This document shows positions 7,816 to 16,718 of a DNA stretch of 64,000 nt, in pieces. A program made the position numbers and the translations under genes. Each line of letters starts with the position of its first letter. Within the stretch, counting starts at the first letter, position 1. The stretch is from JALUZX01 sp964561605. GTDB lineage: Bacteria; Planctomycetota; UBA1135; JALUZX01. The notes beneath the pieces were generated by a model. That model worked only from the letters and a program-made list of their open reading frames with translations, did not search any database and was not told the origin of the DNA. The DNA lies in the NCBI GenBank assembly GCA_964561605.1, contig CAZLQD010000029.1, positions 248,001-312,000 on the forward strand, given 5' to 3'.

Positions 7816-10383
7816 CTAGAACTCCACCTCGACCGTCCGGATCTGGAAGGGACGGAAATCCAGCCTGATCTCCCGGGAACCTCCCTTTCTCCACTTTCCG
7901 AGTTCTCCGCCGCCTTCCCGGCCGTAGGGGTCGGGGTTCCCCGGCTCCTCCAGGCCGTTGACGAGCCTCCAGCGGGCGCACTTCCTGGGAAGGCGGATCA
8001 CTGTGTTCCTCGCCTCCACGCCGGTGGACTCGAAGAGCCTGAGGATGAAGGTGGGCCGGTCCTCGGCCCGCTTCACCGCCTCCATGATCACCCGCCTTGG
8101 GGTAACGGAGTAGAAGGAGATCTCGGCGGGGAAGGCTCCATCGGGGCACCTGGGACCGGGGGCGAAGAAGCACAGGGCGGGCCAGTTCCACTCCCGGGAG
8201 AGATTGGCCATCTCCGCATCCTTCCAGGTTCCCCTGTGGGGAACCAGGGCCAGGGCCAGGTCGTGGCGGTGCCGGTCCGCCGTTGGATCGGGTGAGGAGG
8301 GTGCCTTGAGGAGGCTGACCCGAAGCACGCCCTCGAGGGCGTCGAAACCGTGGCGGCCGTGGGTCAGGACCCCCGCGCCGAATCCGTCCTTGCTCATGTC
8401 GGCGAAGGCCAGGCCCGAGACCTCGTACCTCGCCTTCTCCCAGGGGGTCTCTCTCCGGGTGGACCGGTCCAGGGCACCGAAGGCAATCTCGTAGGTGGCC
8501 TTGTCCGGGTCCACCGAGAGGGGAAAGGCGAACTTGACGAGCTTCCTGTTCTCCAGCCAGTCGATGACGCAACGAATCCGGACTTTGGGATCCCCCTTCA
8601 CGAGGCGGACGAAGGTGACGAACTTGGAGTTGGAGTGCCTGTATACCGTCCGGATGGTGGCTACGACCGGACCGTTCTCGACCACTTCCACGCTTTCGGG
8701 CCGGTCCAGGTCGCAAAGGAAGGTGAGGCCCAGGTTCCATGCGTCGTAGTGCTTGGGCTTGTCGTCGAAGAACTGGTATCCCGCCTGCCTGCCGGGAGCA
8801 AGGACCTCCTTCCCGTTCCGGAGGTCCCTGACGCGGGAGATCCTTCCCGTGGAGGGGTCGATCTCCACCCTGACCAGGCCGTTGTCCAGGAAATACTCTC
8901 CTACGGAAAGGGGCGGACCGGGCACGCTCCCCTCGCCCCTGGCCAGGCCCAGGACGCGGAATCCCGTGGGGGGGAGCTCCAGGATGGACACAAGGGTGTC
9001 CCGCTCCAGGAGGGAGGGCTGGCAGGCCAGGGGGGCCTTGAGGCCCTTCCCCAGGAGCACCCACGGGCCTTTCCGGCAGGCCAGCTTTCTCGGGAGCCTG
9101 ATGCGGACCAGGGCCTTCCGCCCCCAGGAGAGGGGATTCCAGAAGACCAGGTCGGCTTCGCCCGGCGCCCTGGGGAAGCGGCGGCCCAGGACGGTCAGGG
9201 CGGCCTTCCGGGCCCGGGCTGCGGCCCGGAAGTTGAGCAGGTAGTCGGCCTGGACGTCGTCGTAGACAGGTTTGATGCTCGAGCCCGGCAGGATGTCGTG
9301 CATCTGGTTGAGGAGATGGCGTTTCCAGGCCTTCCGGAAGTCGGCCAGGGGCCAGGGACCGTCGTAGAGCATCCCGATGGAGCAGAGTTTCTCCGCCGAG
9401 AGGAGGGCCTCCTCGCTCTCCATGTTGAACCGCTTGATCATCTCCTGGGAGGTGTAGGTGCCCCGGTGATATTCCAGGTAGAGCTCCCCCTCCATCGTGG
9501 GGAGCCTGTCGACGGCTTCCTTTCCTTCACCGACGACGGAGCGGAAGTAGTCTTCCACGCTGGAGAACTCGAGCTTGGGATAACCGGGCTTCTTCATGAG
9601 GGCCACGGCGTTCTCGAGATCCGTCCGTGTCGGGCCGCCGCCGTGGTCGCCCACCCCGTAGACCACCATCACGTCCTTGATCCAGGGGTGGTGATCCCTG
9701 TGCTGCCTGATCAGGTCCAGGATTCTCTTTTCCCGGATCTTCTCCCCGTAGCCCCCGACGCTCTGGAGCGTGAGGACCTTGGTCCCGTCGATTCCCTTCC
9801 ACCAGAAGAGCCTGTAGGGGAAGGGGTTGGTGTCGTTCCAGTTCAGCTTGCTCGTGTAGAAGTGGTAGAAGCCCGAGTGCCTGAGGAGCTGGGGCATGTT
9901 GCCGTTGTAGCCGAAGGAGTCGGGGCAGATGGCGATCCATGTGCGCTTGCCGAAATCCTTCTTGATCTCCCTCACCCCGTACATGAACTGGCGGATGAAG
10001 GATTCTCCCCCGGGAAGGTTGCAGTCGTTCTCCACCCAGCCCGATATGGGCTCCCAGTTTCCCCGGGATACCATTTTCCGGATCTCGTCGAAGAGATGGG
10101 GGTGGTAGGTCCGGGTCCACTCGTAGATCTGACCCTGGCTCATGGTGAAGTGGAACCCCGGGAATTCCTTCATGAGGGAGAGGACGGAAGTGAAGGTGTG
10201 GGGGATGACCAGCTTGATGGTCTCCTCCTTGCGCCAGAGCCAGGAGAGGTCGATGTGGGAGTAGCCCACGAGGTGGACCTTGTAGGAGGAGAGGGGGGGA
10301 AGTTCCTTCTTTCCCCCGGCCTCCTGGGCGGAAAGCGGGGAGAGGAAGGAGAGGATCGCCGCGGCGAAAAGGGTTTTTTTCAT
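7816..10383 (-). CDS. glycoside hydrolase family 38 alpha-mannosidase
   Basis: The 855-residue exported enzyme has a signal peptide (MKKTLFAAAILSFLSPLSA). The GH38 zinc-site motif HIDLSWLW is at residues 43-50. The nucleophile segment CPDSFGYN has the candidate Asp at residue 155, and MHDILPGSSI is the conserved second zinc-ligand region. The rest is the beta-sandwich domain typical of retaining alpha-mannosidases. GH38 enzymes hydrolyse alpha-mannosides with a zinc ion. The start at 10383 was chosen over a longer frame because the signal peptide begins there and GAGG precedes it by about ten bases. The discoidin-like gene ends 20 bp upstream, so the two form an operon for mannose-containing glycans. 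Confidence 0.92.
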   Translation of the reverse strand: MKKTLFAAAILSFLSPLSAQEAGGKKELPPLSSYKVHLVGYSHIDLSWLWRKEETIKLVIPHTFTSVLSLMKEFPGFHFTMSQGQIYEWTRTYHPHLFDEIRKMVSRGNWEPISGWVENDCNLPGGESFIRQFMYGVREIKKDFGKRTWIAICPDSFGYNGNMPQLLRHSGFYHFYTSKLNWNDTNPFPYRLFWWKGIDGTKVLTLQSVGGYGEKIREKRILDLIRQHRDHHPWIKDVMVVYGVGDHGGGPTRTDLENAVALMKKPGYPKLEFSSVEDYFRSVVGEGKEAVDRLPTMEGELYLEYHRGTYTSQEMIKRFNMESEEALLSAEKLCSIGMLYDGPWPLADFRKAWKRHLLNQMHDILPGSSIKPVYDDVQADYLLNFRAAARARKAALTVLGRRFPRAPGEADLVFWNPLSWGRKALVRIRLPRKLACRKGPWVLLGKGLKAPLACQPSLLERDTLVSILELPPTGFRVLGLARGEGSVPGPPLSVGEYFLDNGLVRVEIDPSTGRISRVRDLRNGKEVLAPGRQAGYQFFDDKPKHYDAWNLGLTFLCDLDRPESVEVVENGPVVATIRTVYRHSNSKFVTFVRLVKGDPKVRIRCVIDWLENRKLVKFAFPLSVDPDKATYEIAFGALDRSTRRETPWEKARYEVSGLAFADMSKDGFGAGVLTHGRHGFDALEGVLRVSLLKAPSSPDPTADRHRHDLALALVPHRGTWKDAEMANLSREWNWPALCFFAPGPRCPDGAFPAEISFYSVTPRRVIMEAVKRAEDRPTFILRLFESTGVEARNTVIRLPRKCARWRLVNGLEEPGNPDPYGREGGGELGKWRKGGSREIRLDFRPFQIRTVEVEF

Positions 10384-10403
10384 GGTGATCGTTCCTCGCT
10401 TTC

Positions 10404-11465
10404 TCACTGCAGGGGGGCGACCAGGGGAAGGGAGCCGATCCGTCCGGGAAGGAGCAGGAACCTGTGGGGGGCCATGCCGGGAAGAGGCCGGATCGCCTCT
10501 TCGCGGCCGCACCACTTGGTGTCGTTCCTGCCGTCCACGGCGAACCGGGGCAGCTCCCTCCTGTTGACCGTGGAAGTGGCCCAGGCCCTGGCCCCCCGGG
10601 AGACGAGGGCCACGTTCTTTCCCGAGGAATCGTAGGCCTCGAGGGCGTAGATCCTGGCGGCGCCGTTCCCCTCCTGTTCGGCCTGGGGGATCTCCAGGCG
10701 GAGAAACCGGACCGTCCTGGGCGGGAATGTGTGGGTCGTGACGCTCTTTTCGTTGTTCCTGACCCAGTCGAAGAGGGGCTCGTAGGGGCCTTCCTTCTCC
10801 AGGCTTCCCGTGACGCGGAAGATCCTGGTGTTCCAGGCCGGGTTCTCCCTCGTTCCGGCGTGCCGGATCACGATCTTCACCAGGGTCCTCTTGCTGCCCA
10901 GGTCCACAAGGAGCTCGTGGACCTTGCCCCCGGGGCCCTCGGGGCGGGCGGTCACCTGGCCGGGGGCCAGGCGGATCTTCCCGGCACCGAAGAGTGCGTA
11001 GTCCCGGATTCCCGGGCTGGGCCCGTAGGATGCGAAGATCCTTACTTCCAGCTCCCTCACCTTCCTCGGCGGAACGATCCGGAAGAGAGCTACGCCGTGT
11101 TCGTCGTAGGATACGTTCTCATGGATACCCGCCCTCTTCCCGTCGGCCAGGATCTCCAGGGAGCGGGGAGCGCTGGAGCCGGGCTCCTCGGCCCGGATCC
11201 AGACCCACTCGACGAGAGTCGGTTCGGGGAAGCGGCTCAGGACCACGAACTCCCTGGGGAAGGGGATCTTGCGCCAGATCGTGGAAGGATCCCCGTCTGT
11301 GAGGGCCTTGGGGCTTCCCGCCGTGAGGCGGATTCCGTCCATGGACCGGGTATTCCCGGCGTCTGCCAGGTTCACCAGGTAGGTTCGGGCCCTGACCGGA
11401 GGCCGTGGAGCCGGGGGAGAGGGAAAGAGAAGGAACAGGACCGGCAGCGAGAGTACGGGCGACAT
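10404..11465 (-). CDS. secreted protein with discoidin (F5/8 type C)-like domains
   Basis: The 353-residue protein has an N-terminal hydrophobic export signal (LSLPVLFLLFPSPPAP). It shows two beta-sandwich stretches of discoidin style. One is near residues 45-150 (ALTDGDPSTIWRK with downstream VEWVWIR). The other is near 185-320 (HELLVDLGSKRTLVKIVI, TVRFLRLEI, ARIYALEAY). A closing RFAVDGRNDTKWC segment is again discoidin-like. Such domains bind carbohydrates. It is first in the operon, preceded by AGGAG, and is followed 20 bp later by the GH38 mannosidase. A role in presenting glycan substrate is an inference. No catalytic domain is seen. Confidence 0.75.
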   Translation of the reverse strand: MSPVLSLPVLFLLFPSPPAPRPPVRARTYLVNLADAGNTRSMDGIRLTAGSPKALTDGDPSTIWRKIPFPREFVVLSRFPEPTLVEWVWIRAEEPGSSAPRSLEILADGKRAGIHENVSYDEHGVALFRIVPPRKVRELEVRIFASYGPSPGIRDYALFGAGKIRLAPGQVTARPEGPGGKVHELLVDLGSKRTLVKIVIRHAGTRENPAWNTRIFRVTGSLEKEGPYEPLFDWVRNNEKSVTTHTFPPRTVRFLRLEIPQAEQEGNGAARIYALEAYDSSGKNVALVSRGARAWATSTVNRRELPRFAVDGRNDTKWCGREEAIRPLPGMAPHRFLLLPGRIGSLPLVAPLQ

Positions 11466-11533
11466 AGGCTTCTCCTGGATGAGACCGGAACGGAGCCTAC
11501 CTTATCAAATGGTCCAGGAGGCGGACCATGATT

Positions 11534-12979
11534 TCAGGGGGGGCCCAGGCGGGCGAAGATCTCCGCCGCCGAGGGCTTGCCCGGCCCGTTGGAACGAGCC
11601 CGGGACAAGGCGGCCAGGAAGGGCCTCCGGACCCTCATCCACCCCAGGCCTTCCAGGATCTCCAGGGCCCGCCGTGCGAAGCGGAGGTTCTGGATGGGCT
11701 CCAGTCCGGCCAGGTCGTCGAAGAAGAAGCCGCAACTGGTGAGGGCGAAGAGGGTTAGCCTCTGGACCTCCAGTAGGAGGAGGGCTCTTTCCCCCTCGGC
11801 GGAGGTCAGGCCGGGCCGGCCGTGGCTGGCCAGCCAGGCCTCCACCTTGTCTTCAGGGTAGCCGGGAAAGAGGTCCACTCCTTCCAGGAGGGCCTGCCGG
11901 GGATCCTGGAAGAAAGCCGGTGCCTCCTCCTCCCAGAGCCGGGCCGCCTCTTCCCGGAGGAGTTCCAGGCCTTCCCTCAAGGGGCCTTTCCAATCCTGCC
12001 GCCACGAGGAGGGGCCTCCGGCCCGGCATCCGCAGTGCCCCCTCCAGCGTTCCACTCCGTGGGGACAGCTCCAGGAAGTGCCCTCCACCAGCCGGGCCTC
12101 TCCGGCGGCCCCTTCCTCATCCAGGACACGGGCCGGGAGGGTCCGGGCCGTGCCTTTCCCTTCCAGGACCCGGAAGGCCCGGTCCAGGGCGGCCGGCCCG
12201 CCCCGGGTATGGTGGCCGAAGTATTCCCCGTCGACGGCGGCCAGGATCAGGCCGAAATTGCGCTCTTCCGATTTTTTACGGAAGAGGCGGGCCAGGTCTT
12301 CTCCCTTGCCGGCAAGCCCGCGGAAGGTGAGGCCCTGGAAGAGGTCCGGATCGATGGGGAAGGCGAAGATCTCCTTGTTTGCGGGAAGAGGGATTCGTAG
12401 GGGCCCGGAGGCGGGGCGCTCCCCCCCTCGAGGCGTCCGGACCTGGTGGGAGGCGAGGATCACGAACTCCACGCCGGCCCGGGCGGCCGCCTCCAGGGTT
12501 TCCATGTCGGCCGCCGTCTCGGGGAGCCAGAGGCCCCGGGATTTCCGGGCGAAGCGGTTCTGGAAGTCCCGGAGCCCCCACGCCACCTGGATCTCCTTGT
12601 CCCGCCGCGGCGCCAGGGGGAGGATCACGTGGTTGTAGGCCTGGGCCATGGCGGGACCGGATCCCTCGAAAAGGTCCGTGCCCTTCCGGTCCGCCTCCAG
12701 GACGGCCCGGTAGACCTGGGGGGCCTCCCTTTCCATCCAGGCCAGCAAGGTGGGGCCGAAGTTGAAGCTCATCCTGGGCAAGAGGGGGGGAGGAATGGGG
12801 TCCTTTCCGGACCGGCCCGGAGGAGCCACACCGGCCATGGGGGCGTAGCACTGGGCCAGGATCTTCCGGTTCCAGTTCCGCCAGGGCCAGGCGGATCTCT
12901 CCCGCGGGATCTCCCCAGTCCAGGGGTTCTCCCGGGGAGGCTGGTAGAAGTGTCCGTGCAGGCAGATCCTGGCAGGCAT
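11534..12979 (-). CDS. glycoside hydrolase family 57 protein (DUF3536-type), short form
   Basis: This cytoplasmic-looking protein of 481 residues has no signal peptide. The start matches the GH57/DUF3536 family (CLHGHFYQPPRENPW, MSFNFGPTLLAWME, AQAYNHVILPLAPR, GLWLPETAADMETLE). The DGEYFGHH segment lies where the family has its catalytic core. GH57 enzymes act on alpha-glucans such as glycogen or starch. As I recall them, family members are around 800 residues, so this one seems to lack the C-terminal third. It ends cleanly after a SNGPGKPS stretch, with no obvious frameshift. It stands alone, transcribed away from mosaic repeat B. The substrate cannot be read from the sequence. Confidence 0.8.
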   Translation of the reverse strand: MPARICLHGHFYQPPRENPWTGEIPRERSAWPWRNWNRKILAQCYAPMAGVAPPGRSGKDPIPPPLLPRMSFNFGPTLLAWMEREAPQVYRAVLEADRKGTDLFEGSGPAMAQAYNHVILPLAPRRDKEIQVAWGLRDFQNRFARKSRGLWLPETAADMETLEAAARAGVEFVILASHQVRTPRGGERPASGPLRIPLPANKEIFAFPIDPDLFQGLTFRGLAGKGEDLARLFRKKSEERNFGLILAAVDGEYFGHHTRGGPAALDRAFRVLEGKGTARTLPARVLDEEGAAGEARLVEGTSWSCPHGVERWRGHCGCRAGGPSSWRQDWKGPLREGLELLREEAARLWEEEAPAFFQDPRQALLEGVDLFPGYPEDKVEAWLASHGRPGLTSAEGERALLLLEVQRLTLFALTSCGFFFDDLAGLEPIQNLRFARRALEILEGLGWMRVRRPFLAALSRARSNGPGKPSAAEIFARLGPP

Positions 12980-13256
12980 GGCCCCATTGGAGCGATTCGG
13001 GCCCCCGGGGCAAGGAGGAGTTGCAGAAGGGGAGGAACGGGGCCCGGGTTTTTTTTTCTCGTCAGCCCCTGCCTATTACCCCGTTAGCCCCTGCCGTCGG
13101 GGATGTGCGGGAAGGGGCGGCTCCTCTGCCCCCCGAAAGACGTTAGCCCCTGCCGGCGGGGATGTGCGGCCCGAAGGGCCGCAACATTCCCGACGTCAGG
13201 GGGTGTTGGTGGATTCGATTCGTTCAACCTCGACGATGGTCCTTTTCCAGAAGGGG

Positions 13257-13352
13257 GAGGGGGGTGTGGGAGTGGCGCTTTCGGGGGTGGGGCCACTCCC
13301 CGGGCGTCCTCGTCACGGTCTTCGACCGTGACTCGGCCGGCCGGGGCTAACG
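13257..13352 (+). repeat. 96-bp double-hairpin module, copy 3
   Basis: It has the same 96-base length as copies 1 and 2. Arms GGGAGTGG / CCACTCCC are at 13268-13275 and 13293-13300. Arms GTCACGGTC / GACCGTGAC are at 13312-13320 and 13324-13332 with the TTC loop. Differences from copies 1 and 2 are confined to spacer and loop bases, while all stem bases are identical, which suggests selection on structure or very recent copying. Confidence 0.8.
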
Positions 13353-13465
13353 TGCAAAAAAAAATGGGGCTAACGTACAAAAAATCGAGGCTGACGTACA
13401 AAAAAAACGGGGCTAACGTGTAAAAAACCGGGGCTGACGTGCAAAAAACCGGGGCTGACGGGAGG
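13343..13465 (+). repeat. tandem array of GGGGCTRACG-A6 units (6 copies)
   Basis: Units begin near 13343, 13366, 13387, 13409, 13430 and 13451, at 21-23-bp spacing, each with an A-run of 6-9 bases. The last unit runs into GGAGGAGG. It lies about 100 bp upstream of the GT87-like gene, in a position where curved DNA could affect that promoter. Confidence 0.8.
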
Positions 13466-13566
13466 AGGAATGGCTGGGCTGGGGAACTTGCGGTGCTGGC
13501 GGCGGGGGATATCTTCGAGGGCTTCTTCCGGGAGGGGCGGAGAAGCTTGGCCGGGAGGGGCGCACT

Positions 13567-14871
13567 TTGCCTGGGATGAATTCTTTTTCTACCGGGAGGA
13601 CCGGCTGGAGGGGTTCCTGGAGCTCCTGGTTCCCCTGGGCGCTCCTGGGATGTATGGCGGTCTTCCTCTTCGTCCGGGGGTGGGGACGGGGGCCCACCTT
13701 CGACTTTTCCTCCTACTTGGCGGCGGGGAAGGCCCTGGCCTCGGGAGCCCCGCTCTACGGGGAGGATTCCCCGGGCCGGGGCTACTTTCTCTACTCCCCG
13801 GTCTTCGCCCTCCTCTTCATGCCTCTGGCCGGCCTGGACCCCCACTCGGCCTACAGGGTCTTCCTCCTTGGTTCCCTCGGGGCCTTCCTCCTCTCCCTCC
13901 TCGCCCTGGCGAAGGTCTACGGGAAGGGGGAGGAACGACCTTCCTCCCGGGTCCTCCCCGCGGCCCTTGCCGCCGTGCTGCTTCTCTATCCCCTGGCAAG
14001 CAATTTCAAGCACGGAAATTCCAACGTGCTGGTTCTCTTCTTGTTGAGCGCATCCATCCTGACCTGGTCCTTCGGGCGCCCCTTCCTGGGAGGATTCCCT
14101 CTGGCCCTTTCGGTGGGGTTCAAGGTGACGCCTGCGGTCTACCTTCCCTGGCTCCTCCTTCGCGGGAACCGGCGCGGGGCGGCGGGTTTCCTGGCGGGAA
14201 TGGGGTTCTGGTTCTTCCTCCTGCCCTCCCTCTTCCTCGGGCCCGCGAGAACACTCGAAGAGACCCGCTCCTGGGCCGAGGTGGTCCTCATTCCCACGGT
14301 CCTGAAGGGGGACAGGGGGAGGCCCAAGGTGCTGGCCGGCTCGGGGGAATCCCTCCCGAGAATCGCCGTGACCCTCCTTGCGAAGGGGGATCCCGACCTG
14401 GTGAAGAGAAAGAAGGCTTCCCCCATCCCTTCCCTGGGGATCCTCTCCCCCGGAAAGGCCAGGGCCCTGGGCTACGGGGCGGCCCTTCTGGTCCTCCTTC
14501 TCACCATCTGGCTCGGCCGCAAGGAGGAAGAGCCCGGAAAGGGCGGGTTCGGGATCCTGGCGGCGGCGGCTCTCCTGGCATCTCCCGTGAGCCGGGCGGC
14601 CCACTTCGTCCTGCTCCTCCCTGCAACGGTCTGGCTCTTCGGACTGGCCCTGGAAGGGGAGAGGAGGGAAATGCTTTGGGCCCGCCTGACCCTGGGAACG
14701 GCGGGGGGGCTCATGGCCCTCTCGTTCCTGGGCGCCAAGGCGGCGGGACTCCCGGCCAAGGCCTTCTTTCCCCTGGCCTGCCTGGGCCTTCCATTGTGGG
14801 CGGGGGGGCTCCTCGTCCTTGCCGGAAGGGGCGGCCGGTGCGGGAAGGAGGTTTCCGCCCCGGAAGGCTAG
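13567..14871 (+). CDS. GT87-like (DUF2029) polytopic membrane glycosyltransferase
   Basis: The 434-residue protein has about ten predicted membrane segments, for example PWALLGCMAVFLFV, VLPAALAAVLLLYPL and AAALLASPVSRAAHFVLLLP. The early loop FDFSSYLAAGKALASGAPLY with YSPVFALLFMPLAGL, and later KHGNSNVLVLFLL and GFKVTPAVYLPWLLL, are the hallmarks of DUF2029/GT87. Members transfer sugars from polyprenyl-phosphate donors outside the inner membrane, as mycobacterial mannosyl- and arabinosyltransferases do. TTG at 13567 was chosen because GGGAGGGG lies six bases before it. An ATG at 13576 is possible. The stop shares the palindrome CTAG with the convergent gene's stop. Confidence 0.8.
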   Translation: MPGMNSFSTGRTGWRGSWSSWFPWALLGCMAVFLFVRGWGRGPTFDFSSYLAAGKALASGAPLYGEDSPGRGYFLYSPVFALLFMPLAGLDPHSAYRVFLLGSLGAFLLSLLALAKVYGKGEERPSSRVLPAALAAVLLLYPLASNFKHGNSNVLVLFLLSASILTWSFGRPFLGGFPLALSVGFKVTPAVYLPWLLLRGNRRGAAGFLAGMGFWFFLLPSLFLGPARTLEETRSWAEVVLIPTVLKGDRGRPKVLAGSGESLPRIAVTLLAKGDPDLVKRKKASPIPSLGILSPGKARALGYGAALLVLLLTIWLGRKEEEPGKGGFGILAAAALLASPVSRAAHFVLLLPATVWLFGLALEGERREMLWARLTLGTAGGLMALSFLGAKAAGLPAKAFFPLACLGLPLWAGGLLVLAGRGGRCGKEVSAPEG

Positions 14872-15752
14872 ACGATGCTCGCGAGCCTCTGGGTAATGGT
14901 CTCGCCCCGGATTTCCACGAGGCGGAACCGGTGATCATCGCTGTCGGCGGGGTTCTGTGGAACGATGAAGCCCACCGTTGCGATCTCCGTGAGGTGTCCC
15001 TCGCGTGAGACGTGATCCAGGTGCTTGTGGCCCGAGAGCGTGAGGACCAGGTTGGGGTATTTGAAGAGTCTTTTCCTCACATCCTCGGCGTTGTTCAGGA
15101 CATATTTGTGGATGTCCTTCTTCTCCTTCCCGCCCCAGAAGTTGGAGAAGGGGTGGTGGTCCAGAAGGATGTGCTTCTTTCCCGGGTTCTCCCGCAACTC
15201 CTTCTCGACGAAGGACAGGGTCGCGGGGGAGAAGACCCCGTTTCCGCGGCCCTCGATGGTGGAGTCCACGCCCAGGACCACGAAGTCGCCCTTGGTGAGC
15301 TTCCAGTCCCTTCCATGGACCTCGATCTCCGGCGGGAAGAACATCTTGGCGTAATCGGACTGGTTCAGGGGATCGCCCGCCGGTTTCGGGGTGGATTCCT
15401 TGTTGCCCCGGACGGAATACCACGGGATGGGAAGACCCGAGAGGATCTTCTTGAAGCGCTCCGCGTCCTTCCTGCCGGGGACGTTGTTGTTGAAGTTGTC
15501 CCCGCCGAAGAGCACGAAGTCCACGTCCCGGAAGTCCCGGGCGATCTTCTTCACCAGCATCTCCAGCCAGGCGGAGGTCTCGGGGATCTTGAGGTCCAGG
15601 TGGGTGTCCGTCACGTGAAGGAAGCGGAGGGTGCCCCCCTTGCCGCCGGGTTCGGAACGCCCGCACCCGGCCAGGGCCGGGCCCAGTGTCCCGGCGGCGA
15701 GACCAAGGGCGGCGCTCTTCTTGAGGAACTCTCTTCTGGTTTCCTTCGCCAT
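14868..15752 (-). CDS. Tat-exported metallophosphoesterase lipoprotein
   Basis: The 294-residue protein begins with a twin-arginine signal (RREFLKKSA, residues 6-14) and a lipobox-like ALAGC ending at Cys30. It should therefore be exported folded, with metals loaded, and possibly lipid-anchored. Calcineurin-type metallophosphoesterase motifs are HVTDTHLD, FGGDNFNNN, GNKES, LLDHHP and SGHKHLDH, giving a complete two-metal site. It follows phoU by 96 bp on the same strand and sits beside the pst cluster, so a phosphatase or phosphodiesterase role in phosphate scavenging is likely. That role is inferred from context. The specific substrate is unknown. Confidence 0.85.
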   Translation of the reverse strand: MAKETRREFLKKSAALGLAAGTLGPALAGCGRSEPGGKGGTLRFLHVTDTHLDLKIPETSAWLEMLVKKIARDFRDVDFVLFGGDNFNNNVPGRKDAERFKKILSGLPIPWYSVRGNKESTPKPAGDPLNQSDYAKMFFPPEIEVHGRDWKLTKGDFVVLGVDSTIEGRGNGVFSPATLSFVEKELRENPGKKHILLDHHPFSNFWGGKEKKDIHKYVLNNAEDVRKRLFKYPNLVLTLSGHKHLDHVSREGHLTEIATVGFIVPQNPADSDDHRFRLVEIRGETITQRLASIV

Positions 15753-15787
15753 CTTCGATTTTCTTCTTTTTGGGGCCTGCCGAGGGA

Positions 15788-15818
15788 GAGGCCTCCTCCG
15801 CCCTTCGGGGGAGGCCTC
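15788..15818 (-). terminator. GC-rich hairpin between phoU and the metallophosphoesterase
   Basis: Arms GAGGCCTCC (15788-15796) and GGAGGCCTC (15810-15818) form a perfect nine-pair stem. A second stem, CTCCCCC / GGGGGAG, lies at 15817-15834. No U-run follows on the minus strand, so it could be an mRNA-stabilising or attenuating structure rather than a strong terminator. Confidence 0.4.
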
Positions 15819-15848
15819 TCCCCCTCCTGGGGGAGGGAGGGCGCCCTT

Positions 15849-16562
15849 TCAATGGGGTTTTTCCCGGGGGGCAGGGCCCGGGGGTGGAGATGTTTCTTCC
15901 CGGAACCGGGCGGCTTCGTGACGGATCAGGACTCCTTCCACGAGGAAGACCACGTCCTCGGCGATGTTGGTGGCCATGTCCCCGATCCGCTCCAGGTACT
16001 TGGAGGAGGAGACCAGGTCAAGGGCCTGGTCCAGGAGGGACGGGTCCCGCCTCATCTTGTCCCGGAGGCGGCGGATGATCTCCTTGTTGAGGAGGTCCGC
16101 CCGGTCGTCCATCTCAAGGACCTTCCTTGCGAGTCCGGTGTCTCTACGAACCAGGGATTCCAGGGCGAGGCGGATCATCTCCCGGACCAGGCCAACGAGT
16201 TCCCTGAGGTTCTCCTCTGCTTCCAGGGGAGGGGGGGCGTCCAGGGAGAGGGCCCTTTCGGCCAGGTTGGAGCACAGGTCGCCCACCCGTTCCAGGTCGT
16301 TGTCGACTTTGAGGACTGCGATGAGGAAGCGGAGGTCCGAGGCGACGGGCTGGTGAAGGGCCAGGACCTTGAGGCACTCCTCTTCGATCTCCACTTCGGC
16401 GGAATCGACCCTCTCGTCACCTTCGAGGACCTGGGCGGCCAGGTCCTTTCGTCTTTCCAGGAGGGCCAGGCCTGCTTTTTCCAGGAGACTTTCCACCTCG
16501 CCGCCGAGGGCGAGGAGGGATTTCGTCAACCGCTGTATTTCGCGGAACAAATGGATCGTCAC
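15849..16562 (-). CDS. phoU: PhoU phosphate-signalling regulator
   Basis: The 237-residue cytoplasmic protein is made of two PhoU three-helix bundles. Metal-cluster motifs ECLKVLALHQPVASDLR and VDNDLERVGDLCSNLAE mark the first bundle's repeat, and YLERIGDMATNIAEDVVFLV the second. PhoU damps PhoR signalling when phosphate is plentiful, by contact with the Pst transporter and PhoR. The GTG at 16562 was chosen because it gives the normal family length and has AGAGAGG seven bases before it. The longer frame adds a Pro/Arg-rich, non-family extension. Here phoU is divergent from pstS rather than the last gene of the pst operon, and leads the metallophosphoesterase. Confidence 0.92.
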   Translation of the reverse strand: MTIHLFREIQRLTKSLLALGGEVESLLEKAGLALLERRKDLAAQVLEGDERVDSAEVEIEEECLKVLALHQPVASDLRFLIAVLKVDNDLERVGDLCSNLAERALSLDAPPPLEAEENLRELVGLVREMIRLALESLVRRDTGLARKVLEMDDRADLLNKEIIRRLRDKMRRDPSLLDQALDLVSSSKYLERIGDMATNIAEDVVFLVEGVLIRHEAARFREETSPPPGPAPREKPH

Positions 16563-16630
16563 GGATCTGCCTCTCTTTCTGGGGCGCTCCCCGCGGGGTG
16601 GGATATTCGGATTCATTCTGGACCGGGAAT

Positions 16631-16647
16631 GTGAAGATCGGGTGAAG
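16631..16647 (-). promoter_or_regulatory. candidate PHO box for phoU
   Basis: On the minus strand CTTCAC occurs twice, exactly 11 bp apart (16647-16642 and 16636-16631). A weaker CGGTCC follows one further step downstream. The 11-bp spacing is that of PhoB half-sites. It points toward phoU, whose start is about 70 bp downstream. Confidence 0.45.
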
Positions 16648-16718
16648 GCCGGGAAAATATCGCCCCTCCCCCCGCCTCGGGAGGGAGGAGGGTCCGGCGA
16701 AGAGCAGTTTTTCCCTTT

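Larger units (their letters stand above)
13060..13465. repeat. mosaic intergenic repeat element B
   Basis: This is most of the 587-bp gap between the divergent GH57 and GT87-like genes. It has inverted units at 13060, 13082 and 13141, the GACGTCAGGGGGTGTTGGTG block at 13194, the third copy of the 96-bp double-hairpin module (13257-13352) and a six-unit array (13343-13465). Order and orientation match element A. Relative to A it contains an extra GC-rich insertion (about 13096-13140) and a GCGGCCCGAAGGGCCGC hairpin near 13167. No gene is seen in it. Confidence 0.8.

Noticed and set aside
13084..14604. 506-codon minus-strand frame running through mosaic element B
   Set aside because: Mostly the antisense shadow of the GT87-like gene; it is open only because array units avoid stops. 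No real start or family match.
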